Below the pieces are notes generated by a model. The model saw only the letters and a list, made by a program, of their open reading frames with translations, did no database searches and was not told the DNA's origin. From NCBI RefSeq assembly GCF_033807715.1, contig NC_084606.1, positions 38,276,401 through 38,340,400 of the forward strand: 64,000 bases of DNA, in the 5' to 3' direction. The first letter of the stretch is position 1. Every line of letters begins with the position of its first letter. Positions 1 through 10,256 of this stretch are shown in pieces. The translations under genes were made by a program, and so were the position numbers. The stretch comes from Cololabis saira (taxonomy: Eukaryota; Chordata; Actinopteri; Beloniformes; Belonidae).

Positions 1-168
1 ACAGTATGTGAGATTTTTTAGTGCGTCCGAAACATTAGAACGTACTCAATAGTATGTACTATCCATACTCATTCTGGAGAAATGTATTAGTGTGGATTGA
101 TGGACACTAGCTAAGCAGAAACTTCCCACAATGCAATGCAGCGGTGTTTGGTTGCTAAGTGATGCGTA
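1..168. other. Unclassified repeat-like flank, no gene
   Basis: No ORF or RNA gene is visible. The segment contains short palindromic words such as agtatgtactatccatact and ends at the TA that precedes the first palindromic MITE. It looks like the edge of another dispersed DNA element, but only one end is in the window, so the family is not assignable. Confidence 0.3.
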
Positions 169-231
169 CAGGACTGTCTCAGAAAATTAGAATATTGTGA
201 TTTTCTGTAATGCAATTACAAAAACAATTCA

Positions 232-1283
232 AGCTGCAAGCAGCGATGAACGGGCCCTCGCACTCACGGCCAACGCCCCCCATAAGCATATCAGAAATGA
301 CACCACCCACGACTTCCTATGTCAAACCATTCAAAAGTTATAGCAGAAAAAAGGGACAACCAATCAGAAGAAGGGGCGGGGCTAATTCAGGCCAATGAAG
401 GCCAAGGACTCAATACAGAGTCCAATGACACCACCCACGACTCTCTATGTCAAACCATTCGAAAGTTATAGCAGGAAATGTAGACAACCAATCAGAAGAA
501 GGGGCGGAGCTAATTTTCACCAATTATGGTCAAGGACTCTATACCGAGTCCCATGACACCACCCACGACTCTTTATGTCAAACCATTCAAAAAGTTATGG
601 CAGAGAATAGTATTCTAGGGGGCGCTGTTGAGCCGTTAGGCCACGACCATTAATGGAAACCATGAAATATCAAATTTATCGCCAGGCCTGGCTTGCATGC
701 AAAATTTGGTGAATATCAAATATGGACCAATCAGATGAAGGGTGGGCACGCTTTTTGGCGTCTAGCGTCGCCACGGTAACGCTTTTGAAAGAGAAAAGTA
801 ATGCGTGGGTGTCGGAGGATGGAGACACACATTTTGATGTATAACACACTTGGGGGCACGTTACGGTTCGGGCTGAATTAACTGCCGAAGGAATGGCATA
901 AATTTCGCCAAAATGAAGCGATTAATTCAAAATGGCTGACTTCCTGTTCGGTTTCGGGCATGACCCCAAGAGACTTTTGTTTAAGTTGCGCCATGATACA
1001 GGTGTGTACTGATTTTCGTGCATGTACATCTAACCGTATTGTGGGGCTTGAGGCACAAAGTTTTCTAGGGGGAGCTGTTGAGCCGTTAGGCCACGCCCAT
1101 TAATGCAACCCATTAAATATCAAATTTTTCACCAGGCCTGGCTTGGTGCAAAATTTGGTGACTTTTTGGGCACGTTTAGGGGGGCAAAAAGGCCTTCCTT
1201 TTGTCAGAACAATAAGAAGAAGAAGAAGAAGAAGAATTCCTGCAAATACAATAGGGCCTTCGCACTGCAAGTGCTCGGGCCCT
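232..1283. mobile_element. Non-autonomous repeat 'A' with GGGCCC hairpin end
   Basis: This block interrupts MITE copy 1. It begins near caagctgcaagcagcgatg and ends gtgctcgggccctaa. The terminal part can fold as an imperfect hairpin (GGGCC..GCACT gca AGTGC..GGGCCC) followed by CTAA. Inside are about three direct repeats of 122-128 bp, each starting tgacaccacccacgac, then a longer unit containing cgtcgccacggtaacgc. The same modules occur at 47851-49240 and 50249-50645. The hairpin plus a CTRR-like end and lack of TIRs would fit a Helitron-type non-autonomous element, but the insertion site is not a clean A|T, so the class is uncertain. Confidence 0.55.
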
Positions 1284-1416
1284 AAAAATGTCATACATTC
1301 TGGATTCATTACAAATCAACTGAAATATTGCAAGCCTTTTATTATTTTAATATTGCTGATCATGGTTTACAGCTTAAGAAAACTCAAATGTCCTATCTAA
1401 AAAAATTAGAATATTC

Positions 1417-1953
1417 AATTCAATTCAATTTTATTTATATAGCGTCTAATACAACAGATGTTGTCTCTAGACGCTTTCCAGAGATCCAGAACATGAACAT
1501 AAACATAAACATAAACCCCCGAGCAATTATTATATAAACAATGGCAGGTAAAAACTCCCTTAGTGGGAGAAAAGCCTTAAGCCAAACAGTGGCAAGGAAA
1601 AACTCCCCTTTAGGAGGGAAGAAACCTTGAGCAGGACCAGGCTCATAAGGGGGGACCCTCCTGCCGAAGGCCAGACTGGGGGAGTCAGGGACGTCGACAG
1701 CACACAGCAGGCAGGTGGAAGCAGCAGCGGGATGACCAGAGGTGGGGGGGGGGGGGGCGTCAGCAGCACACAACAGTCATGTGGAAGGAGTAGCGGGATG
1801 ACCAGAGGGGGGGGGGGGGGTGCAGGCAGGCGGAAGCAGCAACAGCAGACATCCACGTAGGCAGGTGGAAGAAGCAATGGGATGACCAGAGGTGGGGGGA
1901 GGGCCGGGAACACAGGCCAGAACGCAGCTCCTGAGGCTCCGGCCTGCAAACAA
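1417..1953 (-). mobile_element. L2-type LINE 3' end, antisense
   Basis: The segment starts with ttcaattcaattcaattt, the reverse complement of the (ATTGAA)n tail seen at the end of the L2 copy at 20025-22010. It then carries the complement of the same 3' UTR (tattagacgctatataaa; cagtggcaaggaaaaactcc). A unit containing gggatgaccagagg is tandemly repeated about three times with long G runs. It inserted into the right half of the palindromic MITE, whose sequence resumes at 1954. Only 3' UTR is present, so this is a dead 5'-truncated copy. Confidence 0.85.
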
Positions 1954-1990
1954 TTATTCTGGGACTCTTAATCTTAAACTGTAAACCATT

Positions 1991-2081
1991 AAGCCATTAA
2001 GAGGTGGGATAGGCTCCAGTAAACCCCCATGACCCCCAACTGAAGTCAGCAGCAGCTTTACACAATTAACCCCTTAACAGT
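1991..2081. other. Short unique spacer
   Basis: Ninety bases between the MITE remnant and the next TTAA element. No ORF, repeat or signal is evident. Confidence 0.4.
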
Positions 2082-2899
2082 TTAACCCTGGTACTGTCTT
2101 TGGGTCAAAATGACCTCGTTCCTTCTTTCCTCCTGCTCTCTCCTTCCTTCTCCCTTCCTTCTTTACTCCTTTCCTTCTTTCTTTTCTCCCTTCCTTCCTT
2201 CTTTTTTCCCTTCCTTCCTTCTTTTTTTCCCTTTTTTCCCTTCCTTCCTTCTTCCCTTTCATCCTTCGTTTTTTCCCTTCCTTCTTCTTTTCTCCCTTCC
2301 TTCCTTCTTCTTTTCTCCCTTCCTTCCTTCTTCTTTTCTTCCTTCCATCCTTCTTTTCTTCCTTCCTTCCTTCCTTCTTTTTTCCCTTCCTCCCTTCCTT
2401 CCTTCTTTCCTCCCTTTTTTTCCTTCCTTCCTTCTTTCATTCCTTCCTTCTTTTTTCCCTTCATTTTTCCCCTTCCTTCTTTTTCCCTTCTTTCCTTCTT
2501 TCCTCCCTTTCTTTCTTATTTTCTTTCTCCCTTCTTTCCTTCTTTTTCCCCTTCCTTCTTTTTCCCTTCCTTCCTTCTTTCCTCCCTTCCTTCCTTCTTT
2601 CCTCCCTTCCTCCCTTCTTTCCTCCCTTCATTCCTTCCTTCTTTTTTCCCTTCCTTCCTTCTTTCCTCCCTTCCTTTCTTTTTTCTTTTCTTGCTCCCTT
2701 CCTTCCTTCTTTTTTCCCCTTCTTTCCTCCCTTTCTTCCTTTTCCCTTCCTTCTTTCCTTCCTCCCTTCTTTCCTCCCTTCCTTCCTTCTTTTCTTCCTC
2801 CTTACTTTCCTCCCTTCTTTCCTTCCTCCCTTCTTTCTCCCTTCCTTCCTTCTTTTCATTCTTCCTCCTTCCTTGACCCGAAGACAGCACAAGGGTTAA
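2082..2899. mobile_element. TTAA-flanked MITE filled with CCTT repeat, copy 1
   Basis: Ends are inverted: TTAACCCTGGTACTGTCTTT, then gggtcaaaatgac on the left, and gacccgaagacagcac, then aagggttaa on the right. Between them is about 750 bp of diverged (CCTT)n/(CTTT)n. Two more copies with the same ends are at 5221-5883 and 36130-36766. The TTAA termini suggest piggyBac-type mobilisation (inference). The long Phe/Ser/Pro or Lys/Glu/Gly/Arg ORFs here are repeat translations, not genes. Confidence 0.85.
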
Positions 2900-2918
2900 A
2901 GTTATTCTATGCAACTTC

Positions 2919-3788
2919 CTAGAGCTAGCAAGATTTGAAAGTGGCGCCTCCTCTAAGCCCCCCTACGACCCCCCCCCTGCCCCCACCCACGGGCGCTCCG
3001 TCCAAAGCCACGCCCCCACAAACACGAACGCGCATACGATTATTAAACATTTTGGACAGCACATTTACAGCAAAACTACCCCATGTCTCATTCACCTGTA
3101 AGCGAGGCCGGTTTAGGGGGGGCAGGGGGGGGGCTGTGCCCACCCAAACGTGCATCCTGCCCACCGGCGTCTCCATCCCGGAGAGCGCCGGTGCACGGCA
3201 CGGCAGCGCTGCGGTGCCGTGCACGGCACGGCAGCGCTGCGGTGCCGTGCAGCCTCTAGAGCCACGGCTACGCCGTAGGCTACGCCGTAGGCTACGGCGT
3301 ACCCTACGGCGTAGCTGTGCCAACAGAGCCTGCACCGCAGCGCTGCCGTGCCGTGCACCGGCGCTCTCCGCTCTCGCCGTGATGGAGACGCCTACATCCC
3401 CACGGACCCCATACAGCTTCCGAGCCGGCGCTGCGGCGGCTCTTCGTGTCCCCGCGGGCTGCCCGGACCTGCGCTCTGCTCCCCGCTCTCACACAGCGGG
3501 ACCGAGCTGCTCTGGAAATAACTACATAATAAATAACTACATACTGGGCTCCGTGGCAGAGGGGAGGGAGGGGGTTACACTGGGACACTGTGAGCCCAGG
3601 AGGACCCGTGGGAAGTGGACACGGGGGGCTATAAGCGAGTGCGCGCATGGGACAGGGCGGGGGGGCGTGGTTTAAAATGAAGGCATCTGATTGGTTCTTT
3701 CCCTTCCTGGACCTGGACCAATCCGTATCATTCGGACCGAATGGGCGGGGCTTAGAGGTGCCTCTTTCAAAATTCTTGCTAGCTCCTC
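2919..3788. mobile_element. GC-rich MITE with inverted ends and internal cruciform
   Basis: The left end gagctagcaagatttgaaag and the right end (complement gagctagcaagaattttgaa) form a TIR, followed on both sides by ggc(g/a)cctc and taagcc. The interior is GC-rich and holds a perfect 39-bp inverted repeat (3179-3217 with 3332-3370) around a second inner inverted repeat built from ctacgccgtagg words. The ORFs seen in it are composition artefacts. Superfamily unknown. Confidence 0.65.
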
Positions 3789-3878
3789 CGGATCAGGGAG
3801 AATAACTTTTAAATGCAGTAAAAATCCGTCTGTGGTTTTAATCTCTTTTAGTATATAGTATGTATATATCTATATATC

Positions 3879-4227
3879 GGGGCGGCAGTATCTCAGGTGG
3901 TAGAGCGGGTCGTCCAATGATTGGAAGGTCGGCGGTTTGAATCCCGCTCTGTCCCAGTTTGCTGTCGTAGTGTCCTTGGGCAAGACACCTTACCCACCTT
4001 GCCCCGTGTGAATGTGTATGAATGTTGGTGGTGGTCGGAGGGGCCGTTAGGCGCGATATGGCAGCCACGCTTCTGTCAGTCTGCAGGGCAGCTGTAGCTA
4101 CAAACCTAGCACCTGTGGCTACAAACGTAGCTACCACCACCAGTGAGAATGTGTATACTATGAATGAATAATGATCTCTGTAAAGCTCTGGGTGCCTTGA
4201 AGGAGCTATATAAAACCAAGTCATCAC

Positions 4228-4284
<57 letters not shown>
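3879..4284 (+). mobile_element. tRNA-derived SINE, full length with ATT tail
   Basis: The head has a tRNA-like RNA polymerase III promoter: an A-box-like tatctcaggtggtagagcg and a B-box-like ggcggtttgaatcccgctc. A body follows, then tgtaaagctctgggtgcctt, then gagctatataaaacc, and an (ATT)n tail at about 4228-4284. A second, 3'-shortened copy is at 33363-33650. The small ORFs here are antisense shadows. Not a functional tRNA gene, because the body continues for 300 bp beyond the head. Confidence 0.85.
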
Positions 4285-4285
<1 letters not shown>

Positions 4286-4566
4286 GTGTAGTTTACACTG
4301 GGGCTCAGTTTTGGAGTCCCTGGACTTGAAAGTTTTAGCCCTCAAACCAAAAAGAGGTGTTTCTTATTGACATGACAGTGTTTAGCTTCTATTTGAATGG
4401 CTCCTGTAATGAATCTAGGAAATTAAGATCACTTCTCAAAGTACTACTGCGCCCTATATTATAAAACATGTATATTATATTATAAGACATGTCATTGTGA
4501 GATTAGATTGTGTGAATGATTTATTTTGGGGAAGATGATAATCCTTTTTCCGTCTTTTTCTACCAG
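4285..4566. other. Host intron or flank upstream of exon
   Basis: AT-rich unique-looking sequence without an ORF, ending in a pyrimidine-rich stretch (cctttttccgtctttttctac) and the AG at 4565-4566 that forms the acceptor of the next exon. Confidence 0.5.
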
Positions 4567-4654
4567 GGTGTACGTCAGCGAGCACGGTCTGGTGGGAAGA
4601 GTTGAGCCCAACAAAGTGAAGAGGAAGTGGGAAAACCTCAAACAAAAGTACAGG
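4567..4654 (+). CDS. MADF/Myb-SANT-like protein, internal exon
   Basis: An 88-nt exon. One leading base is followed by 29 codons that begin VYVSEHGLVGRVEPNKVK and end RKWENLKQKYR. The motif of a helix followed by KRKWENLKQKYR is the C-terminal helix of MADF/Myb-SANT-like DNA-binding domains (family knowledge). The acceptor is ctaccag|G. The reading frame continues exactly into the exon at 7751 (ELKTSRTGVG). The donor after AGG is GC (GCAAGT), so the intron would be of the GC-AG type; reading through instead meets a stop nine codons later. The exon with the start of the domain is not recognisable in the upstream 4.5 kb and is probably outside the window. Product: likely a nuclear DNA-binding protein; function unknown. 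Confidence 0.72.
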
Positions 4655-4660
4655 GCAAGT
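4655..4660 (+). other. Probable GC-type 5' splice site
   Basis: The exon ends ...TACAGG and is followed by GCAAGT, which matches the usual context of minor GC-AG introns. No GT donor in frame lies at the exon edge. The first minisatellite unit begins within this donor. Confidence 0.5.
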
Positions 4661-5135
4661 ACAGCTAGTATACACGTATAAGTATATAAGAATATAAGTA
4701 CAGCTAGTATAGACGTATAAGTATATAAGAATATAAGTACAGCTAGTATACACGTATAAGTATGTAAGAATATAAGTACAGCTAGTATACATGTATAAGT
4801 ATATAAGAATATAAGTACAGCTAGTATACACGTATAAGTATATAAGAATATAAGTACAGCTAGTATACACGTATAAGTATATAAGAATATAAGTACAGCT
4901 AGTATACACGTATAAGTATATAAGAATATAAGTACAGCTAGTATAGACGTATAAGTATATAAGAATATAAGTACAGCTAGTATAGACGTATAAGTATATA
5001 AGAATATAAGTACAGCTAGTATACACGTATAAGTATGTAAGAATATAAGTACAGCTAGTATACATGTATAAGTATATAAGAATATAAGTACAGCTAGTAT
5101 ACACGTATAAGTATATAAGAATATAAGTACAGCAA
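4658..5135. repeat. 39-bp minisatellite, about 12 units
   Basis: Head-to-tail units of 39 bp containing gtacagctagtatacacg and taagtatataagaatataa, with substitutions such as tatagacg and tatgtaag. It begins directly at the exon edge, whose aagtacagg resembles the aagtacagc at the start of each unit. The 13-codon periodic ORFs on the - strand follow from 39 being divisible by three. Lies in the intron of the MADF-like gene. Confidence 0.95.
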
Positions 5136-5220
5136 GCACCGGTTATTCCTCATGTAACATGAGCTGATGGTTGTGTCCAGAAGTAAAATAAACTCTCTCT
5201 GATTCAGTGTTTTATTTTCC

Positions 5221-5883
5221 TTAACCCTTGTGCTGTCTTTGGGGGAAGGAAGGAAGGAAGGAAGGAAGGAAGGAAGGAAGGAAGGAAGGAAGGAAGGAAG
5301 GAAGGAAGGAAGGAAGGAAGGAAGGAAGGAAGGAAGGAAGGAAGGAAGGAAGGAAGGAAGGAAGGAAGGAAGGAAGGAAGGAAGGAAGGAAGGAAGGAAG
5401 GAAGGAAGGAAGGAAGGAAGGAAGGAAGGAAGGAAGGAAGGAAGGAAGGAAGGAAGGAAGGAAGGAAGGAAGGAAGGAAGGAAGGAAGGAAGGAAGGAAG
5501 GCAGACAAGAGGAAGGAGAGAGCAGGAGAAAAGAAGGAAGGAATGGAAAAAAGAAGGAAGGAAAGAAGGGAGAAAGGAAGGGAGAAAAGAGGAAGGGAAG
5601 AAGGAAGGAGAGAGCAGGAGGAAAGAAGGGCGGAAGGAAGGAGAGAGCAGAAGGAAGGAAGGAAGGAAGGAGAGAGCAGAAGGAAGGAAGGAAGGAAGGA
5701 GAGAGCAGAAGGAAGGAAGGAAGGGAGGAAATAAGGAAGGAAGGGAGAGAGCAGGAGGAAAGAAGGAGGGGAAAAAGGAAGGGAGGAAGGAAAGAAGGAA
5801 GGAAGGGAGAAGGAAGGAGAGAGCAGGAGGAAAGAAGGAAGGAGAATTAGGTCATTTTGACCCAAAGACAGTACAAGGGTTAA
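5221..5883. mobile_element. TTAA-flanked MITE filled with GGAA repeat, copy 2
   Basis: Left end TTAACCCTTGTGCTGTCTTT, right end gtcattttgacccaaagac, then agtacaagggttaa. The first about 270 bp of the interior is nearly pure (GGAA)n, suggesting recent expansion; the remainder is diverged. Inserted in the host intron. The Lys/Glu/Gly/Arg ORFs are artefacts. Confidence 0.88.
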
Positions 5884-6012
5884 AACCAGCAACAGTGACC
5901 AACAGTTTTCCAAACAGTGACAGTGATTCTTGTTCATCTCCAGGAACTGACCGTTTTCCTAACATGTGTGTCTTGTGTACATGTGTATATCTATATCTTT
6001 ATTATGTATATA
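5884..6012 (+). other. Host intron with first acceptor-like copy
   Basis: Contains ctccag|gaactgaccg (AG at 5942-5943) followed by ttttcctaacatgtg. The same cassette occurs near 7711-7740 and its acceptor again at 7750. The Tc1 element inserted in a TA just downstream. Confidence 0.55.
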
Positions 6013-6414
6013 CAGTTGAGGACGATATTATTAGCCCCCCTATGGAATTTTAAGTTTTTTCAAGTTTCTGGCAAGATCCTTTTTAGCAGAGCAAGGCGGT
6101 TCTAACAGAGCATTCCTGAACATACAATGAGTCATTATATGGGCCAAAACATTTATATTTGTGCACCAAAACATTATTATGTAAGAAAAAGCTAAAATGA
6201 CCAGGGATATTATTATTAGCCCCCTTTAAGAAATTACCATTTATTAAGTCATCACACAAGCCACTTTTATGCAGTGATGTGCTTAACCTTCACAGGTGAT
6301 GTGCATAAAGGTCAGGTCAAACAGGTGATTGCACTCAATTCAGTTAAGTTAATTAACTCAAGCCAAAACATGGTATAAAAGCCTCATTATGGAGCTGGCA
6401 GTTGAGGAAGCAAC

Positions 6415-7486
<1,072 letters not shown>

Positions 7487-7707
7487 GGCGTGGGGGGCTA
7501 ATAATTTTGACCCTGGTAGTTTTTGTGTTTTGTACAATATCTTCATTTCTGAGTGGAATATTAAATAGTGTAAGCATCCAAAATAAAACTACGAAGTCTA
7601 CAAAAAGCTGTGTTCAGTTTATTTTGCTCTGGTTAATATCACTTGGAAAACACTTAGAAAACAAGCACTATTTTGTAAGGGGGCTAATAAAATCGTCCTC
7701 AACTGTA

Positions 7708-7750
7708 TGTGTCCAGGAACTAAAGGTTTTCCTAACATGTGAATCTCCAG
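7708..7750 (+). other. Duplicated 3' splice-site cassette
   Basis: Two acceptors 34 bp apart: gtgtccag|gaactaaagg (AG at 7715-7716) and aatctccag|gaactaaag (AG at 7749-7750). Only the second keeps the conserved frame into the last exon; use of the first would shift the frame because 34 is not divisible by three. A related third copy lies at 5938-5967 on the other side of the Tc1 insertion. Confidence 0.6.
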
Positions 7751-8383
7751 GAACTAAAGACGTCCAGGACGGGCGTGGGCATGGAGGGGGAAGAGACCAC
7801 GGCTACTTCCTGGAAGTGGTTCTCCCTCATGGACGAGGCTCTGAGCCGCCGACACAGCATGGTGTCCCCCGTCCTGGTGGACGCTTCGTCCATCCAGGAC
7901 ATGTTCGTGGTGTCTCCTCTGTCCTCCTCCAACATACACTCTGGGCTGGAAAACCAGGCCAAGCGCAGGAGGAACCCAGACTGGGTGAAGATCCTGGAGA
8001 TGTCCGACAGCGACGACGTCAGGAAGAAGCTCTGTCAGGACAGAGAGGAGGTGAAGGAGAGGGCAGCGCTGGACAGGGAGGAGAAGAGGGAGAGGGAGCG
8101 GCTCGAGAGGGAGGAGAAGAGAGAAGAGAAGAGGGAGAGGGAGCGCTTGGAAAGAGAGGAAAAGAGGGAGAGGGAGTGGCTGGAACGGGAGGAAAGGCGG
8201 GAGAGAGCGTGGCTGGAACGGGAGGAGAAGAGGGAGAAAGAGAGGGTGGACAGAGAGGAGAGGAGGGAGCTGCAGTGGAGGGAGTGGATGGATAAGAGGG
8301 ACAAGGAAACTGCAGAAAGAGAGGACAGGAGACAACGGGAATTCATGACGTTTATAGAAAATGTATTTAAAAAACCATGTTAA
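7751..8383 (+). CDS. MADF/Myb-SANT-like coiled-coil protein, last exon
   Basis: Two hundred and ten codons from the acceptor at 7750 to TAA at 8381-8383, continuing the frame of the exon at 4567. It begins ELKTSRTGVGMEGEETTAT and SWKWFSLMDEAL, the end of a MADF-like domain as found in teleost proteins of this type. A low-complexity Ser/Val-rich linker of about 60 residues (VSPVLVDASS) follows, then about 110 residues of highly charged Glu/Arg/Lys helix with LEREEKRE-type heptads, predicted coiled coil or single alpha helix. The C-terminus is REFMTFIENVFKKPC. Base composition is far more GC-rich than the transposon-laden flanks, fitting a conserved host exon. Biological role unknown. Overlapping ORFs on the other strand are shadows. 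Confidence 0.82.
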   Translation, partial: ELKTSRTGVGMEGEETTATSWKWFSLMDEALSRRHSMVSPVLVDASSIQDMFVVSPLSSSNIHSGLENQAKRRRNPDWVKILEMSDSDDVRKKLCQDREEVKERAALDREEKRERERLEREEKREEKRERERLEREEKREREWLEREERRERAWLEREEKREKERVDREERRELQWREWMDKRDKETAEREDRRQREFMTFIENVFKKPC

Positions 8384-8389
8384 AATAAA
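8384..8389 (+). terminator. AATAAA polyadenylation signal
   Basis: AATAAA directly follows the TAA stop of the MADF-like gene, so the 3' UTR could be extremely short; cleavage would be expected within about 10-30 bp, before the MITE that starts at 8446. Confidence 0.55.
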
Positions 8390-8559
8390 AAGGTCAAAAT
8401 TGAATTTTCCTTTTTGGCTCCTGTATTATTTAAGATTATCATATTCAGGACTGTCTCAGAAAATTACAATATTGTGATAAAGTCTTTATTTTCTGTAATG
8501 CAATTAAAAAAACATCATACATTCTGGATTCATTACAAATCAACTGAAATATTGCAGGG

Positions 8560-8663
8560 TCTTTCTGTGTGGAGTTTGCATGTTCTCCCCGTGCTTGTGT
8601 GGGTTCTCTCCGGGTACTCCTGCTTCCTCCCACAGTCCAAAAACATGCATGCTAGGTTAATTG
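8560..8663. repeat. Dispersed teleost repeat fragment
   Basis: Contains gtgtggagtttgcatgttct, then ccccgtgcttgtgtgggttc and cacagtccaaaaacatgcat, a widespread fish interspersed-repeat sequence that I recognise but cannot assign to a family. The hAT element is inserted at its right edge. Confidence 0.55.
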
Positions 8664-9548
8664 TAGTGATGCACCGAAATGAAACTTTGTGGCCGAAACC
8701 GAAAATAATAATAAACACTTGGCCGAGTACCGAACAATACCGAACATGGTTCTTCGCAGTTTTTCATTTATTTTGCCAATTTTTTCACCATTGCATAAAT
8801 CAAATACATTTGATTTAGGCATGCTTTTAAAAGAAAAAAATCTTTTACAAAATTACAAGGTAGAAAACATTTGTTGAACATAAAAAACTGAACATTTTTC
8901 AATTTCCCAGCATTTCTTAAATATTCCAGCAGACATTATACCAGCAAAGAACAATAACTTAAAATAAATAAATTAGCTAAATAAATTTTGTGGCCATCTT
9001 TGAGCTTACGTTAGGCTTAACTGACTGAACATTGTAACATAGGCCTTAAAATAATAAAAATGCATTAAAGCGCTCAGGGTTTTTTATCATTTCAAATGAT
9101 AAATCAAACTTGTAGCTGAAAGACTTTGCAGATGTGCCCCCTCTAGATATTTGAGCAGAACATTCATTGCAAACAGCCATTCTTGTATTATTCTTTGCCA
9201 CTCTAAAATACTTCCACACTGCTGACATGTTTGCACCGCACCACTTCACTCCACGCTCTTCCACGTTTGATTTCGTCATCTAAACGCACCTGTAATAGAT
9301 TGATTTATGTTGTTTTGGTTCCACCTCCTGGTGAATGTTAGGTAAAATTCTTATGTGGTTAGTTTTTGGTTGGCCAACGCTTTATGTGGTGCGCAACAGT
9401 TACGGAGCGGCCAGTGTATTTCCTTATATTACAACGCCGTTATTAATTGTTCGGTTTTTTTCCCACTTATTCCACCGAACACCGAAAGTGTTTTTTTTGC
9501 CATTTTCGGCCGAACAATTTCGGTTACCGAACAATCGGTGCATCACTA
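8664..9548 (-). mobile_element. hAT element, internally deleted
   Basis: Ends TAGTGATGCACCGAAATG and cggtgcatcacta are inverted. The flanks gttaattg (8656-8663) and gttaaagg (9549-9556) match at six of eight positions, as expected for an aged 8-bp hAT target duplication. Subterminal accgaac/gttcgg motifs repeat near both ends. The only coding remnant is an N-terminal BED finger on the - strand. Confidence 0.8.
9046..9279 (-). pseudogene. hAT transposase N-terminal BED-finger fragment
   Basis: Seventy-seven residues, with VWKYFRVAKNNTRMAVCNEC and AQISRGGTSAKSF. The aromatic pair followed by CxxC is the first half of a BED zinc finger, the DNA-binding start of hAT transposases. The catalytic DDE/RNase H-like core and dimerisation region are absent, so this cannot be a transposase. 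Lies inside the hAT TIRs, which supports the assignment. Confidence 0.7.
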
Positions 9549-9549
9549 G

Positions 9550-10056
9550 TTAAAGGAGCATGAGGCTCCTTTTAAGAAATGAGACTCTCTAGCGCCACCC
9601 TTCACCACGACGGCCGTTGGGGGTACTGCAGCCAACAGTGAAGCCGGCACGGGAGAACGGGGAGAACGTGCATGCAGCGTCATGTGACGTTACATCCGCA
9701 GCCCAGCGCGGGAAATTTGGGCCCGAATTGCGGCAGGATTTATGAAAAAAATTTGTATACGTTTTAAGTTTTCTAGTAATAATGTCAGATAAAGCGTTCC
9801 AAACCAAAAAGAATAAGCCCTCTAGCGTATCTCTCCTTTGCCTTGAACAGGCTGTGTGCTGCAAAATGTGCTGCAATTCTGGGTCCGAATTTCCCGCGCT
9901 GTCCTGTGGTTGTGACGTCACATGACGCTGCATGTGCGTTCTCCCCGTTCTCCCGTGCCGGCTTCACTGTTGGCTGCAGTACCCCCAACGGCCGTCATGG
10001 TGAAGGGTGGCGCTAGAGAGTCTCATTTCTTAAAAGGAGCCTCAAGCTCCTTTTAA
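9550..10056. mobile_element. TTAA-flanked palindromic MITE ('AGGAGC' family)
   Basis: Starts TTAAAGGAGCATGAGGCTCC and ends ctcaagctccttttaag, with long inverted arms (gagactctctagcgccacc and its complement; accgtgaag-type words). TTAA flanks suggest piggyBac-type transposition (inference). A related intact copy is at 41150-41497 and a half copy at 40117-40335. Confidence 0.8.
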
Positions 10057-10256
10057 GATTCCCAGAATATTCTAATTTTTTGAGATAGGATATTTGAGTT
10101 TTCTTAAGCTGTAAGCCATGATCAGCAATATTAAAATAATAAAAGGCTTGCAATATTTCAGTTGATTTGTAATGAATCCAGAATGTATGACATTTTTGTT
10201 TTTGTAATTGCATTACAGAAAATCACAATATTCAAATTTTCTGAGACAGTCCTGTA

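Larger units (their letters stand above)
169..1990. mobile_element. Palindromic TA-flanked MITE, copy 1, split by two insertions
   Basis: The left end starts CAGGACTGTCTCAGAAAATT directly after a TA at 167-168. Pieces of the element lie at 169-231, 1283-1416 and about 1954-1990; the rest is inserted DNA. Other copies at 8446-10254 and 15688-16015 show it is a long inverted repeat: the left arm (cattctggattcattac...) is mirrored in the right arm. The TA flank and the CAG start suggest Tc1/mariner-type mobilisation (inference). No coding capacity. Confidence 0.75.
8446..10254. mobile_element. Palindromic MITE, copy 2, with nested elements
   Basis: Left end caggactgtctcagaaaatt at 8446, right end ttttctgagacagtcctg at 10254, the right end followed by TA. 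The left arm runs to about 8559 and the right arm from about 10057. Between them lie an unrelated repeat, a hAT element and a TTAA MITE. Part of the original left inner arm is missing, so insertion was accompanied by loss or rearrangement. Confidence 0.8.

Noticed and set aside
2100..2922. Overlapping 250-270-codon ORFs rich in Ser/Phe/Pro or Lys/Glu/Gly/Arg (also at 5221-5850, 36077-36778, 54732-55253)
   Set aside because: They are translations of CCTT/GGAA simple repeat in several frames and both strands, with no unique sequence and repeat-type composition.
2935..3675. 246-codon ORF through the GC-rich MITE
   Set aside because: Arg/Ala/Pro-rich composition from a palindromic GC-rich element with inverted ends; no domain.
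3879..3960. Functional tRNA genes at 3879 and 33363
   Set aside because: A- and B-box are present but the sequences are SINE heads with a long shared body and a LINE-like tail, and they do not close into a full cloverleaf followed by a T-run.
7507..8335. Alternative ORFs overlapping 7751-8383 on both strands (Gly/Glu-rich and Pro/Leu-rich)
   Set aside because: Frame-shifted shadows of the GC-rich charged helix; only the frame continuing from the exon at 4567 has family-like motifs.
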